Source: Geosiphon pyriformis
Lineage: Eukaryota > Glomeromycota > Glomeromycetes > Archaeosporales > Geosiphonaceae
DNA: 64,000 nt
Assembly: GCA_016748015.1 (NCBI GenBank)
Contig: JAAOMT010000283.1
Span: 580,884-644,883, forward strand
Direction: 5' to 3'
Shown: piece after piece, positions 22,440 to 32,500 of the stretch
How positions within the stretch are numbered: position 1 is the first letter of the stretch
How the letters are laid out: each line of letters begins with the position of its first letter
The notes under the pieces: model-generated
Database searches by the model: none
Told to the model about the DNA's origin: nothing
Seen by the model: only the letters and a program-made list of their open reading frames with translations
Made by a program: the position numbers and the translations under genes

Positions 22440-23106
22440 TAAGAGCATAGCATTCTGGACACTATTTGTCATCACAAGGCATGATGTATTCTTCACACAA
22501 TTGAATGTTCATTTGCTTTATTCATTGAATTTGAGCTTTTTGAGTTGGATATGTGTAACTTGCAATTTGGTGGTAGGTTTTTACTTCATCTTCATAATCA
22601 AATCCAGCTAATTCCATGGTATACTCAATGTATTCAGCTTCTTTCATTTGGCGGACATCTTCTTGAGTGGTTCCATTGATTAATGCCATTGCTAAGTCAA
22701 AAATCATTTCAGCATCATAAGGGTAGTGGTAAAGTTTATTGAGAGCATTGTTGTATGCTGCATTAAATGGTGTTTCTCTTCTAACTTTTTCTGAAATTGA
22801 TAGAGCATATTGACAGGTTTGATCACATACTCCTCCTCTCATTGCAACATCAATCCAGTTGCATTCTTCTGGTAACATATCTCCACATGTAAGGCAAGGT
22901 GTGTTGTTCCATTTTCCACTTTTTTTTGGAGATCCAAATCATTTTCTATGGCATGCTTTGCAAAAGTAACAGGTACAAGTTTCATATTCCTCTTCTGGAA
23001 AAATACATGTTCCCATTGATGAAAGTTTCTTGTTGCAATCTTTGCATTTGAGTAGAATATAGTGTGGTTGTTTCTGTGGTTCTGGTGTAGAATATCTAAC
23101 TTTCTT
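22440..23106 (-). pseudogene. Element C cysteine-rich domain
   Basis: Homolog of 5,550-6,190. Cys pairs include CKDC, CYFCKACHRK, CLTCGDM, CDQTCQYALS and CPECYAL; the frame 22,878-22,522 is open and contains FDLAMALINGTTQEDVRQM and an acidic helix. The pairs are conserved between B and C despite many changes between them, which supports metal binding. Family unknown to me. Confidence 0.75.
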
Positions 23107-23516
23107 CTATCTTCTTGATTCTTCAAAAATCTTCTGTTTTGTTTCTTCAGCCCAATTGGATGTTAATCCAAGAGCCATGTAGGTTTCAGTAAGTGGCATT
23201 TCTTTCTCCTCTTCAAATTCAAATACTGGGGCTTTTTTTAATTGTTTGTTAAAAGTACCACAAGTAGCAGATACTATGGTGTATTGTTTTTGGTATAAAA
23301 TTTTTAATTCCTGAGTTTCCCAGTCCAAGTTTGCATTGGCCTTAAGAAGCCAATTATTTCCGACCAGAGCTTGGTATTGGAGTGCATTCATGACTAGAAC
23401 TTTGACTGGAATGGTGATTCCATCAATGGTGAATAAAAAATTGTTAATTTCTCTTACTGGTGTCTTTTTTATACCATCTGCTGTAACAATTACAGTTTGG
23501 GCTGGTCTGTTAACAG
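23107..23516 (-). pseudogene. Element C protease region, C-terminal part
   Basis: The minus strand reads a beta-rich stretch (KKTPVREINNFLFTIDGI) and ALVGNNWLLKANANLDW, the part that follows the catalytic DSGS of a retropepsin. The frame 23,391-23,107 is open. It is separated from its N-terminal part by the solo LTR at 23,517-24,412. Ends at the 4-5-bp target duplication (aacag, 23,512-23,516). Confidence 0.8.
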
Positions 23517-23843
23517 TGTTACGAGATGGTTTTCTTGTTATATTTAATTGCTGATATCCCGCTTTAATTGCAATCAGTTTTTCGTGAGTTCCTCAATTCT
23601 ATTTGTGTAATAATGTCACTGTTACACTGAAGGCTTTCTTTTTACTGTTGCGATGTAAGTTATTCTTTAATTCTTGATTGTTGTGTGTGTTTATGTACTC
23701 CTTCTCAGAGGCTGAACTGAAATCTACCCACTGTCTGGGGTCTTCTCTGAGGATATCCTTGCAATTGCCTGATGTGTTTTTCTAATCTAGAAACACAGAA
23801 TGTTAATGGTCTTTAGCGCTTTTCTAATTCTCACAATAAAGCT

Positions 23844-24044
23844 NNNNNNNNNNNNNNNNNNNNNNNNNNNNNNNNNNNNNNNNNNNNNNNNNNNNNNNNN
23901 NNNNNNNNNNNNNNNNNNNNNNNNNNNNNNNNNNNNNNNNNNNNNNNNNNNNNNNNNNNNNNNNNNNNNNNNNNNNNNNNNNNNNNNNNNNNNNNNNNNN
24001 NNNNNNNNNNNNNNNNNNNNNNNNNNNNNNNNNNNNNNNNNNNN
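23844..24044. other. Assembly gap (201 N) within the solo LTR
   Basis: The flanking bases correspond to E LTR positions 562/563 and 390/391, so about 172 bp are expected to be missing. The gap length is probably nominal. Confidence 0.95.
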
Positions 24045-24227
24045 GTTTCTTGGGATATTTAATTTGAAAGTATGATTTAAAGTGGAGTTTGTTGGATAAA
24101 ATTGGATCTATTGCTTGATAAGTTATGATTTTTATTACTTGATTGATTCTTTCCCAATATTAAAACTACTGTATATATACATGTTTGTAGTTCTACGAGA
24201 AAATACTTTCTTTTTGATATTTCAACC

Positions 24228-24319
24228 TGGTGCTTGCTGCTATTACCAGTTGGTGTTGGCTGCTATTGTGAACTGGTGCTTGCCACTATCGCGAGATGGT
24301 GTTTGCTACTATGTTAATC
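24228..24319 (+). repeat. Four tandem 23-bp units inside the solo LTR
   Basis: Units start at 24,228, 24,251, 24,274 and 24,297, each beginning tggtg(c/t)t(t/g)g and containing ctat. The E LTR at 92-893 has only one unit (about 183-205), so the array expanded in this copy or contracted in the other. Confidence 0.92.
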
Positions 24320-24412
24320 ATTACCTTTCTAAGATTATTACTGTGCTATATTATGATTAAATAGTTTGTATTATTTTTATGATTCTTTTTGCTAAATTCT
24401 TAAACCGTAACA

Positions 24413-24640
24413 ACAGTTCTTTGAAGCTGTTGCATTAACTGGTAGGTGATAATACTTTTAGCTGATCCACTGTCTAAAATTAGTCAGATGAGTTTTTCTT
24501 CTATTGTAACTTCAGTATACATGGCAGTGATAGCTCTTTGTTCATTAGCTGCTGCATTATTAAGCAAGAATGGTAATTCATTTGCTTCAAATTCGAATGA
24601 GAATATATCTGAAAGATTGGCATTTTGGGCAATTTAAGCT
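24413..24640 (-). pseudogene. Element C protease region, N-terminal part with DSGSA motif
   Basis: The minus strand reads LILDSGSAKSII (about 24,448-24,480), an intact retropepsin active-site motif, preceded by a TGA at the position before Leu. Upstream is a linker (FPFEFEANELPFLLNN-like) that links to gag. The solo LTR is inserted about 12 codons downstream of the motif. Confidence 0.82.
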
Positions 24641-26601
24641 GGTGGAATAGTGTTGTTGAAAGAGTTTGATCTGGGTGCTGCAACTTCACCTTCAAAAAGT
24701 GCAGATTGTTGAAAATCTGATTTCTCTGATATTGTAAGATAACTGGGTTGAGTGTGATAGTGATTGGGTCTTTGCTGACTAGAATTTTGGGGAACCAACT
24801 GGTTATTTGGATTAATTCTGTTGTTGTTACTCTGAAATTGATTTTGGGATGTGAATTGATTATGTTGAACCAATCTTCTTGCTGGTACTTGATATTGTTG
24901 AGTGGATGGTGTCTGATATAGCTGAATTGGTAAAGGTTGCTGATATTGTTGCTACATTGGTTGTGGTGTTGGTAGATAGTAACTGTTTTGATTTTGTGGT
25001 CTTGATGAATAATAGGTTGGTGGTGGAGATTGGTAATAAGATTGTTGTAGTGAAGAATAACGTTAATTACTCCTATTTTGTTGGTTTCTTTGCAATTTTC
25101 TGCAATCTCGTTTCCAATGTTTTGGAATTCTACAATAATGACAATATTGAGATTGGTTGTTGGATGATGATCCAAAATTGTTTTGGTTGCATCATTATGA
25201 GGGTTGGTATTTTTGTGGTTGTTGCTGTTGTTGTTGTTGGTTTGTAAAGTAGCTTTCAACTTTTTTTGTGAGTTGGTCTATCTTTTCTTCAGCTGTTGAG
25301 CTGGTTTCTCCAATTGCAAGATTTACAAGCTTGGTATGATTTGCTTTTTTCATTGCCATTTCATAGCTCTTTGTATGTCTAATAGCAGTTGCTAAGTCTG
25401 TTGGAGCATGTGGGCAGACTTTCTTAATCAGTTTGTCTTTTAACTCTGCTATAAACTAGTCCAGAATCTGAGCATCAGAATAATAATCATTGGTTTCCAA
25501 TTGTCGAATCCATCAAAGAAGTTTGTTGAATCTTCCAAGATAGGTCATGACAGTTTCAGATGTTTCTTGTTTGATATTGCAAAAGCAATTGTAGAGAGTA
25601 ATAGAAGTGTTGTTGTTAGTAAATTGTTGTAAGAAAGCATCTTTGAATGCTTGCCAGTTTTCAAATAGTTCTTCTAAATTTTCAAACCATTTTTCTGCTG
25701 TTCTTTGGAGAAAGTAAGGAATTGCTTTGAGCATTCTTGTTGCAATTCAACCATTTGTATCTTCTGCTTTTTGAACTTTGTTAAGCCATTCTTGAGGACT
25801 GGTATTATTGTCTTTACTAGTGAATTCTGGAATTTTTGCAATTTAAGCAGTTGCCATTTCTTCTTTGTTTTTTGTGATTTCTTCTGGTACTGATTCAGTT
25901 TCTTTACTTTCCAAGCTTTCTGAATAATTACTTTCGTTTTTCTGTAAGTAATCAATAATATTGGCACTTGTTGATATTAGTTCTTGTTGTTGAATAGGAT
26001 TTCTAGGTGACTGAAAATCTTCTGGTCTGGAGAAATGGTTAAGTAGTAAACTTGGTGTTTGTGATTGAACAAGTGAAATTAGAAATGGTGTAATAGAAAG
26101 TGGTAATTTGACACTGGTTTCTTGTTCAGGTATTTGCAAGTGTTTGGCAGTTGTCTTTTGTAGTGTTGGAGTGTTTGGAGTGGTTTTTGAGTATTGCTTC
26201 AATCTTTGTTTGCCTTTGTTGCTTGTTTCTGTCTCTGATTCAAAATCAAAAGAGTATTTAAACTGTACTGGGTATTTTTCTTCACAATATTCAATAATGT
26301 TAAAATTAAGTTCTTGGAAGTAGGTAGCAAGTGTTTCACTGTTCAGGTCTTCTGTTTCCAATTGTGAATAGTGCACTAAATTATTGTAAAGGTTGCTTCT
26401 AATTTCTGAAATGTTGTAGTTTCCAAAAAGATAATTGTTAATGCAGTTTTCAATGTATTGGTATACTGATTTCTTGATAACTTCAATTTCGTCTGGGATG
26501 TTGAATCTTTGCCTGCAGTGAGTGTAAATTAACTGGTAATACTCTAGAGTTGTTGTGTTTGGTGTGGTTGCCACTTTGAAGTTGTTTTTGCTGTGTTGTT
26601 T
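24641..26601 (-). pseudogene. Element C gag with CCHC zinc knuckle
   Basis: N-terminal part, open from 26,574 to 25,843 (TTLEYYQLIYTHCRQRFNIPD onward, with an acidic tail), then TAA for Gln. Capsid-like part 25,820-25,500 (MLKAIPYFLQRTAEKWFENL, TYLGRFNKLL) with TGA for Trp near 25,749 and TAG for Gln near 25,459. A Gln-run lies at 25,220-25,250, then two adjacent stops (TAA TGA) where B reads Gln-Arg, and the zinc knuckle CHYCRIPKHWKRDC at about 25,105-25,145. A Gln/Asn-rich tail follows. Every stop I compared with B is explained by a single transition. Confidence 0.87.
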
Positions 26602-26617
26602 CCATGGGAGAGCACCA
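26602..26617 (-). promoter_or_regulatory. Primer binding site of element C
   Basis: The minus strand reads TGGTGCTCTCCCATGG two bases inside the LTR. The implied tRNA 3' end is ...gggagagcacca. Confidence 0.68.
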
Positions 26618-26619
26618 AA

Positions 26620-27635
26620 TGTTACCAGAGATTTCTAGTCTCTTTTCTTGAATGTTGCAAATGTTTATTGGTTGCAAATTCACGTTTTCTAGAAGTAGTT
26701 GAGCCTCCAGTAACTGAATTTATCTTCAAATTATCTCTTATAATTTGAACTGCTGGGCTTATAAGTGGAATGGCCAATTCCTTGCCAGTTACTTTATGTA
26801 GTTATGTTGTAGTAAATGTCAACTCTTTCCCAGGAATTGCTCATCTGGAAGCTCACTAAAAATGTGTAGTTACTTTGCTGTGAAAGTCAACTCTTCTACA
26901 GGAATCTCATCTGTAGACTACCCTATTGATTATAATAAGAAAATAAAAGAAAAGTAAAAGAAATATAAAAGAAATTGAATTCTGTCAAGGAAAACGTTTT
27001 CTATCTAGGTCTGAAGTCACTAACAGTTTACTGAAATTGGTAGCTAATCAATTTCAAAATGTTAATTGGGTTTTTGGGGATTTTCCAAGTGCAATAATTT
27101 AAAAAATTTTGGTTTTTTGAATTATTTGATATTTATTTCTTTTTTTTGTGTGTAGGAATGGTTCTAAGTGATAAATCTAAAGTAAGATACATTTTCTTGA
27201 AGAGAAAAGCTCTTCATTTATACAACTTGTTGTAGTACTAGTCTATAGACTTGCACTTTTTCTCTTTGCTCAAATTTCAGCAAACTAAAGATACATTTTG
27301 ATAAACTACAAGTTATTTCGCTGAACTATTGATTAATTTGGGTGAACTATTTATAATTTCGGTGAATTTCTATAAATTTCGGCGAATTTCTTATAAATTT
27401 CGGCGAATTTCTGTAAATTTCGGCGAATTTTAGAATGTTACAAAGTTCAGGGTATTGTGTAATTTGATCATCCTACTTTCTGTCATACTAATTGGATTAT
27501 TTAATTAAATCGTAATATGTGATAATTGATTAAATAATAAGTGATAATTTGAAATGATATTAATATACTAATTAATTTATAGAAATTATAAGGATAATTT
27601 CATGCTAATTGATAGCTAAAATTCTACTGGTAACA
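26620..27635 (-). mobile_element. 5' LTR of element C (right)
   Basis: 1,016 bp, ends TGTTACCAGAG and CTACTGGTAACA, followed by the target duplication ccag (27,636-27,639). It is 21 bp longer than the left LTR because of one extra aatttcggcgaatttct unit (27,340-27,430). Confidence 0.92.
27340..27430 (+). repeat. Tandem 19-21-bp subrepeat in the C LTR (aatttcggcgaatttct)
   Basis: Four units of aatttcgg(c/t)gaatttct with taaa spacers are present here; the left LTR has three at 17,510-17,575. The block lies near the outer end, like the subrepeats of the A, D and E LTRs. Confidence 0.85.
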
Positions 27636-27639
27636 CCAG

Positions 27640-28040
27640 TAAAAGTATTAGCTATAATAATATCTATACTAAGTTTTTTGGTTTTTTTGTTAATATTTCT
27701 GTAGATAAATATGAGTAAATAATAATTTTTTTAATATTAAAACAAAACTTTATACTAATTTTTTTATTACTAAATTTTTAACAAAAAAAACTGTTAATTT
27801 TAAAATAATAAAAAAGTTAATATTAACAAAAATACTTATTAAAATAAAGAAATAAAAGAGCATAAAATAAAAAAGTTTGTTAAAAATCTTATATTTTTAC
27901 TATAGTAAAAAAAATTATAAAAAAAATTTTTTTTTCTAAGTTTAATATTTTTTTTAATTATAATATTTAATTATATTTATAAATTAATATAAATTTGCAG
28001 ATAAAAAAGACTGAATTTTAGAAGTTTAATTCCTATTTGA
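27640..28040. other. AT-rich flank of element C
   Basis: No gene or repeat family recognised. Strongly AT-rich with many T and A runs. Confidence 0.6.
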
Positions 28041-29470
28041 TTTAGTTTGCTAGTTAAATTCATTGAAAATGATGGCTTGATTGGCAATAGTATTCTAACT
28101 TTTTATCTTTTTCTTGGTCACTGCTTTAGCAAATTTGGTTATATTAATGAATGTTTTATAAAAAATAAGTCAAATAATATAGTTGTTTATATAGATAGTT
28201 TAATCAAAAGTTTGAGATTTATTTATGTTTATAATGGTGCTGCTGTCTACTTTTCAAATATTGACATAAGTATAAGAATTAAAATATATGATTTGCTCTT
28301 TTTGATTCTAGTAAAACTATAAGCTATTGTTTTTGCTCTGAAATGTGTTTTAATATTTAGCCTAATTGTTTTGTTTATGAATAGTCAGTTGTTATTAAAT
28401 ATAAGTATTTTAATTGAAAAAATTGTCAGTTCCAATTTTTGCACTAAATAATAAATAAAAAAAGAACAAATTTGCCAGATTATTAAGTCAAAGAATCTTT
28501 TAGCCAATTAAAACAAAGTCAAAAATTATTTTGGAGTTGTTAATAATAAACATGCTGATTTTTTTGTCAATACTACCATCATGTTTAATCTTATACTGTC
28601 TGTTAAAGTGCCATACTGGTTTTTAGTTATTAAAGACAGATTTGTTTCTGAAAATACTCATCATTTCATTAAATGTTTTTTGAAATCATTAGTTTTATTG
28701 GTTGGAATTTCAAATATGCTGATAATATTGTAGATAATATTTTATATAATATAATTAATATAAATAGAATATTTAGTGTGTGGCATTTTAATGATTGGGT
28801 TTAATCTGGTTTTACTAGCTCTGCTTTTATAGCTTTTCAGTCTTATTTCATAAAAGTTTTATATTACCAATTACCTATAGCCAAAAAAAAAAGATTATAT
28901 GATTTCAGTTATCTTAACATATTGTGTATTAGATGTGAATTGGTTAAGAATTTTAACCACACATTTTTTTGTATTTATAATGTTAGCACTAAAAAAAAAT
29001 TAATTTTAAAGACTATTAAAGTATGGAATAATTTGCTGAGTATATATACTATTAACAATGTGATAATTCAATCTTTATATATGACTAAGTTTTCTAATTA
29101 TTTATATATATTGCTAGCCAAAAACTTTATAATAAAGAAGTAGATAGCTAACATAATACATTTATTGAATAATAGTTTTAAAAATACATCATTGATCATT
29201 AATTTGGTTTAAAGTTTTGTTGAAAATTACAGATTTATTATGTAATTGTCAACTACTAAATTGAGAGTATATTATAAAAATATGGTTTTTTACCATATAA
29301 TAAGTTTGTGATACCAATTATATCTGATTTAATATCCTTATAGTTTTCTAAAATAATTTATAATTTTGGTATTAAATTGGGTGTTTATGTTTGTTTTGGT
29401 CTATATTTTTATTTATTTAGTGTAAATTTCGGTTTTTTGTATGATTTTCTAGTTGTAAGTAATTTAGGTA
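28041..29470 (+). pseudogene. Decayed LINE-type ORF2, RNase H and zinc-finger end
   Basis: Plus-strand frames with stops resemble the C-terminal half of a non-LTR retrotransposon ORF2. An RNase H-like part runs from VYIDSLIKS and GAAVYFSNIDISI (28,190-28,270) to FMNSQLLL, then VVNNKHADFFVN (28,535-28,570; the usual HAD-x-x-A site). A C-terminal knuckle reads CIRCELVKNFNHTFFC (28,925-28,975; Cys-x2-Cys...His-x4-Cys), followed by WNNLLSIYTINNVI and a collinear tail to about 29,450. The same knuckle is in the better preserved LINE at 45.3 kb (CFRCVKDSDHAFLC). Many Gly, Asp and Pro positions have turned into Ser, Asn and Leu, as expected from C-to-T/G-to-A drift. Confidence 0.72.
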
Positions 29471-29962
29471 CTTAATATTGTTTTAATTAGCCCAAGTGGC
29501 TAGTTATATATAGAAAAAGCATAAGCCATACTTAATATAAAAGCTTGTATGATTCTATAATTTTAGGTAGTAATTGGGTTATACTTGTTAAACACATAAT
29601 AAAAAAAATTAATATAAATAATTTATATTAATTATTATATAAATTTGCAATATTTTATTAATAATAATTAAAAAAAATAAAAAAACCCAAAAAATATTTT
29701 AATATTTTTTTTAGCATACTTTTATTTTAAAAACTAAAAATAATAAACTAAAAATAATAAACAGTATTTTTAAAAATATAACCAAAAAAATATTACTTTA
29801 CATAATTTAAAAAGCTTAATAAAAATATAAAATAATAAGTTTTAAACTGTAAATAAAAATAAAATAATAAAAACTAATATAATTCAAACCAAAACATATA
29901 AAATTTCTATACCAAAAATATTTTTTCTCATTATTTTATTTTTAATATTTAGTTATTTTATC
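29471..29962. other. AT-rich spacer
   Basis: No recognisable gene. Probably the 3' end of the LINE relic and the eroded integrase end of the following gypsy relic, but no motif can be read. Confidence 0.5.
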
Positions 29963-30668
29963 ATGATTATTTTTCGAAACATTTAACAGTTATTTCAAAA
30001 GTTAATAGTAGTATTAAAAATACTTCCTAACTTATCTATAACAATTAACAGAAATTAAATTAATTATATTCAGAAAGAAACTACAGCTTCAATAATAAAA
30101 AAATCACAAAGCTATTATTTTTATTAAAAAAACACAAAAAATTATTTTGGAAGTCATCTACCAAAACTTTAAAGCAAACTTTAAAAAAACACATTTTATT
30201 TATCTTATCAATATTTTACTAAACATTATAATTCAACAAAAACTTTAATTGTGTTTTAATAAACAAAACAATGATTATATTTTTATTTATTAATATTTTT
30301 ACATTGAAAAAACACTTTATAAACAAAAATTGAAACTTGAAGCAATAAACTTTACTTCTAAAATAATACAAAAACAAATTTACAATGAATTCAAAACAAT
30401 AGCTAAACCAACAAACATTCATTATAAACTTAGAGCAGCTTTTAAACTTTATGAGTTATTTAATACTTGTAAAAATGTTTTACAAAATCCAATACTTTAA
30501 TTATTAAAAATTCAATATATTGAAAAGCTCACAGAACTAAAATTTCAACAATTTTCAAAACAAATTACATCAATAATTTTAGACTATTATTTAGAAATTA
30601 AAGATAGTACTTAAATTATAATAAAGCTCAGTCTTAAAAAAAAGATTATATTACCAATAGAAATTTGA
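29963..30668 (+). pseudogene. Relic element F: ORF3 homolog
   Basis: Plus-strand relic of the same ORF3 as in element C. It starts at ATG 29,963 (MIIFRNI), and shows LSITIN, QKQIYNEFKT, AKPTN, YKLRAAFKLYELFNTC and NVLQNPIL in the same order. It ends in LPIEI at 30,668 inside the LTR, as C ends in LPVEF. Overall length (706 versus 708 bases) is nearly identical, with frameshifts and stops in the middle. At C's internal stop this copy has CAA. Confidence 0.82.
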
Positions 30669-31480
30669 GATATTATTTAGCATAAAATTTTTCTTATAAT
30701 TCCTATTATTAATTAATATATATTATTATTAAATTATCTAAATTACTATTCAATTAATAACTTAATTTGTACGAATACACAAATTGTAATGATTAGATCA
30801 CACAATATTTTAAACTATATAACATTCAAAAATTTGCTAAAATTTGTAAAAATTTGTAAAAATAATTAATAGTTTATCAAAATATTTAATAATTCATAAA
30901 AATAACTTGTAATTTGCCAAAATGTATTTTTAGTTCAGTAAAATAATAGCAAAGAGAAAAAATGCAAGTTTATAGACTAGTATTACAAAAAGTTATATAA
31001 AAAAAGAGTTTTTTTTTCGAAAAAATATATCTCAACTAGAATTATCTTTATTAAAAATATCTTCCTTAGTATCTATATAAATTACTTTAATAAAAACTAT
31101 ATTGAAAAACAACAAAATTATAATCATTTCGCTTAAAATTTTCTGAATTCTAACTAATGTTTTGAAATTGATTAGCTTCTAATTTCAGTAATTTATTAAT
31201 AATGTCAGATCTAAATAAAAAACAATTTTTCTAACAAAATTTTTTTTATTTTACTTTTTTTTATTTTCGTTTTTTTTTTAAATATACATTAAGATAGCCT
31301 ACAAACAAAATTCTTGTAAAAAAGTTAACTTTTACAGCAAAGTAATTACATATTTTTAGTAAGCTTTTAGACAAGCATTTTCTGAAAAAAATTTGACTTT
31401 TACTGTAAAGTAACTATACAAGTAATTAATATAGAATTGGTTATTCTACTTATAAATTCAGTAGTTTAAATTATAAGAAA
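30649..31480 (+). mobile_element. Relic element F: 3' LTR, truncated
   Basis: Begins tattaccaatag (ancestral TGTTACC...). It aligns with the B/C-type LTR in plus orientation: the aatttg-taaaaattt subrepeat region (30,830-30,920), the paired cutoffs near 30,960 and 31,020, and the final aaattcagtagtttaaattataag near 31,455-31,480. The last part of the LTR is missing or unrecognisable. Differences to C are mostly C-to-T and G-to-A. It is clearly older than B and C. Confidence 0.75.
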
Positions 31481-31489
31481 TTTAAGCTT

Positions 31490-32500
31490 ACAAAATGTTT
31501 TTTGTTAAATATATTAATTTATACTAATAGTTTTGTTTAGAATTTTGGTTTTATTAGAGCTGTTAGCAGTACTGTTGCCTACTTTTTAAGATTAGTCTGA
31601 AATTAATATAAAAATATATAATTTGCTGTCTTTAATTCTAATTAAAATACAAATTATTGTTTTAGTTCTTGAATATATTTTAGTTTTATTTTATATTACA
31701 ATTTTTTTTGATAATTAAGCCTTTTTGAATTTTTATTGTGCTAATTATTGTTATTGGTTTTTAACTTTTATAATAGTTGCTAAATTAAATATTTTTACAT
31801 TAAATTTCTGGTTTAATTCAAAAATATTTCTGTTAATTAAATGAAAGTTAAAAACCATTTTAATGTATTAAATAATAAACAAGTTAATATATTAATATAT
31901 TATATTTTTAAGTATTATTTTTTTACTATCTAATAAAATTTGATTTTTAATAGTAAAAAATCAGGTAATATTTAACAATATTTACTATTTTATTAAATTA
32001 ATAAATAATACTATAAAGTGTTTTTTTTGGAAAACTGGTTTAAGACCTAAGATTGTAAATTTTTTTTTTATTAATAATATAAATTGACATTTTATTGTTT
32101 CTGTTTAACATTTTAATTTTGATATAACTGCTAATTATATAAGCAAAAATATGATAAATTTACACATATACATGATAAAAACTCTTTATAAAAAACTGTT
32201 AATTACTATTTATAAATAGTTATATAACAACAAATATTTTATTATTATATATATACTATAGAAAAGTTAGATTTTCAGACTATATTTTTATTTGTAAATC
32301 AAATTCTGCTGTTTGTTAAAAGTTGTTAAATAAATAATTTATTTATTAAAAATTTTTGACTAGTAAAAATTTGATATTATTAGTAATGTTTCAATAATTG
32401 GTTTTGTATTATTCTAATATTACTTTATATTTATTATTGTATAAAAAATTAATTTTTAATAATTAGATAATAGAAATTAAAATAGTTTTTGGTAATTTCA
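31490..32500 (+). pseudogene. Second decayed LINE ORF2 relic
   Basis: Directly after the F LTR, plus-strand fragments resemble the LINE at 28 kb: an RNase H-like piece with IYNLLSLILIKIQIIVLVLEY (31,610-31,680) and TIFFDN, and a C-terminal knuckle region SDYIFICKSNSAVC (about 32,270-32,320), followed by LYKKLIFNN. Frequent stops. The level of decay is similar to F. Confidence 0.6.

Larger units (their letters stand above)
23517..24412 (-). mobile_element. Solo LTR of E type inside the protease of element C
   Basis: Plus-strand ends are TGTTACGAGATGG and CCGTAACA. Reverse-complemented, it matches the E LTR at 92-893 (about 97% in stretches compared by eye). It is flanked by acag on both sides (23,513-23,516 and 24,413-24,416; 5 bp if the terminal A is shared), and the C protease frame resumes on both sides. 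No internal sequence is present, so it is a solo LTR. It contains a run of N (23,844-24,044) and a four-copy 23-bp repeat. Confidence 0.92.

Noticed and set aside
24879-25247. Plus-strand open frame rich in Val across C gag
   Set aside because: Complement of the Gln/Asn-rich gag tail and zinc knuckle; an antisense shadow.
894-26601. Alternative genetic code (TAA/TAG/TGA read as Gln or Trp)
   Set aside because: Host genes in the window (37,104, 42,304, 48,730) use normal stops and contain ordinary Gln and Trp codons. Stops in the elements coincide with other damage such as frameshifts and lost catalytic residues.
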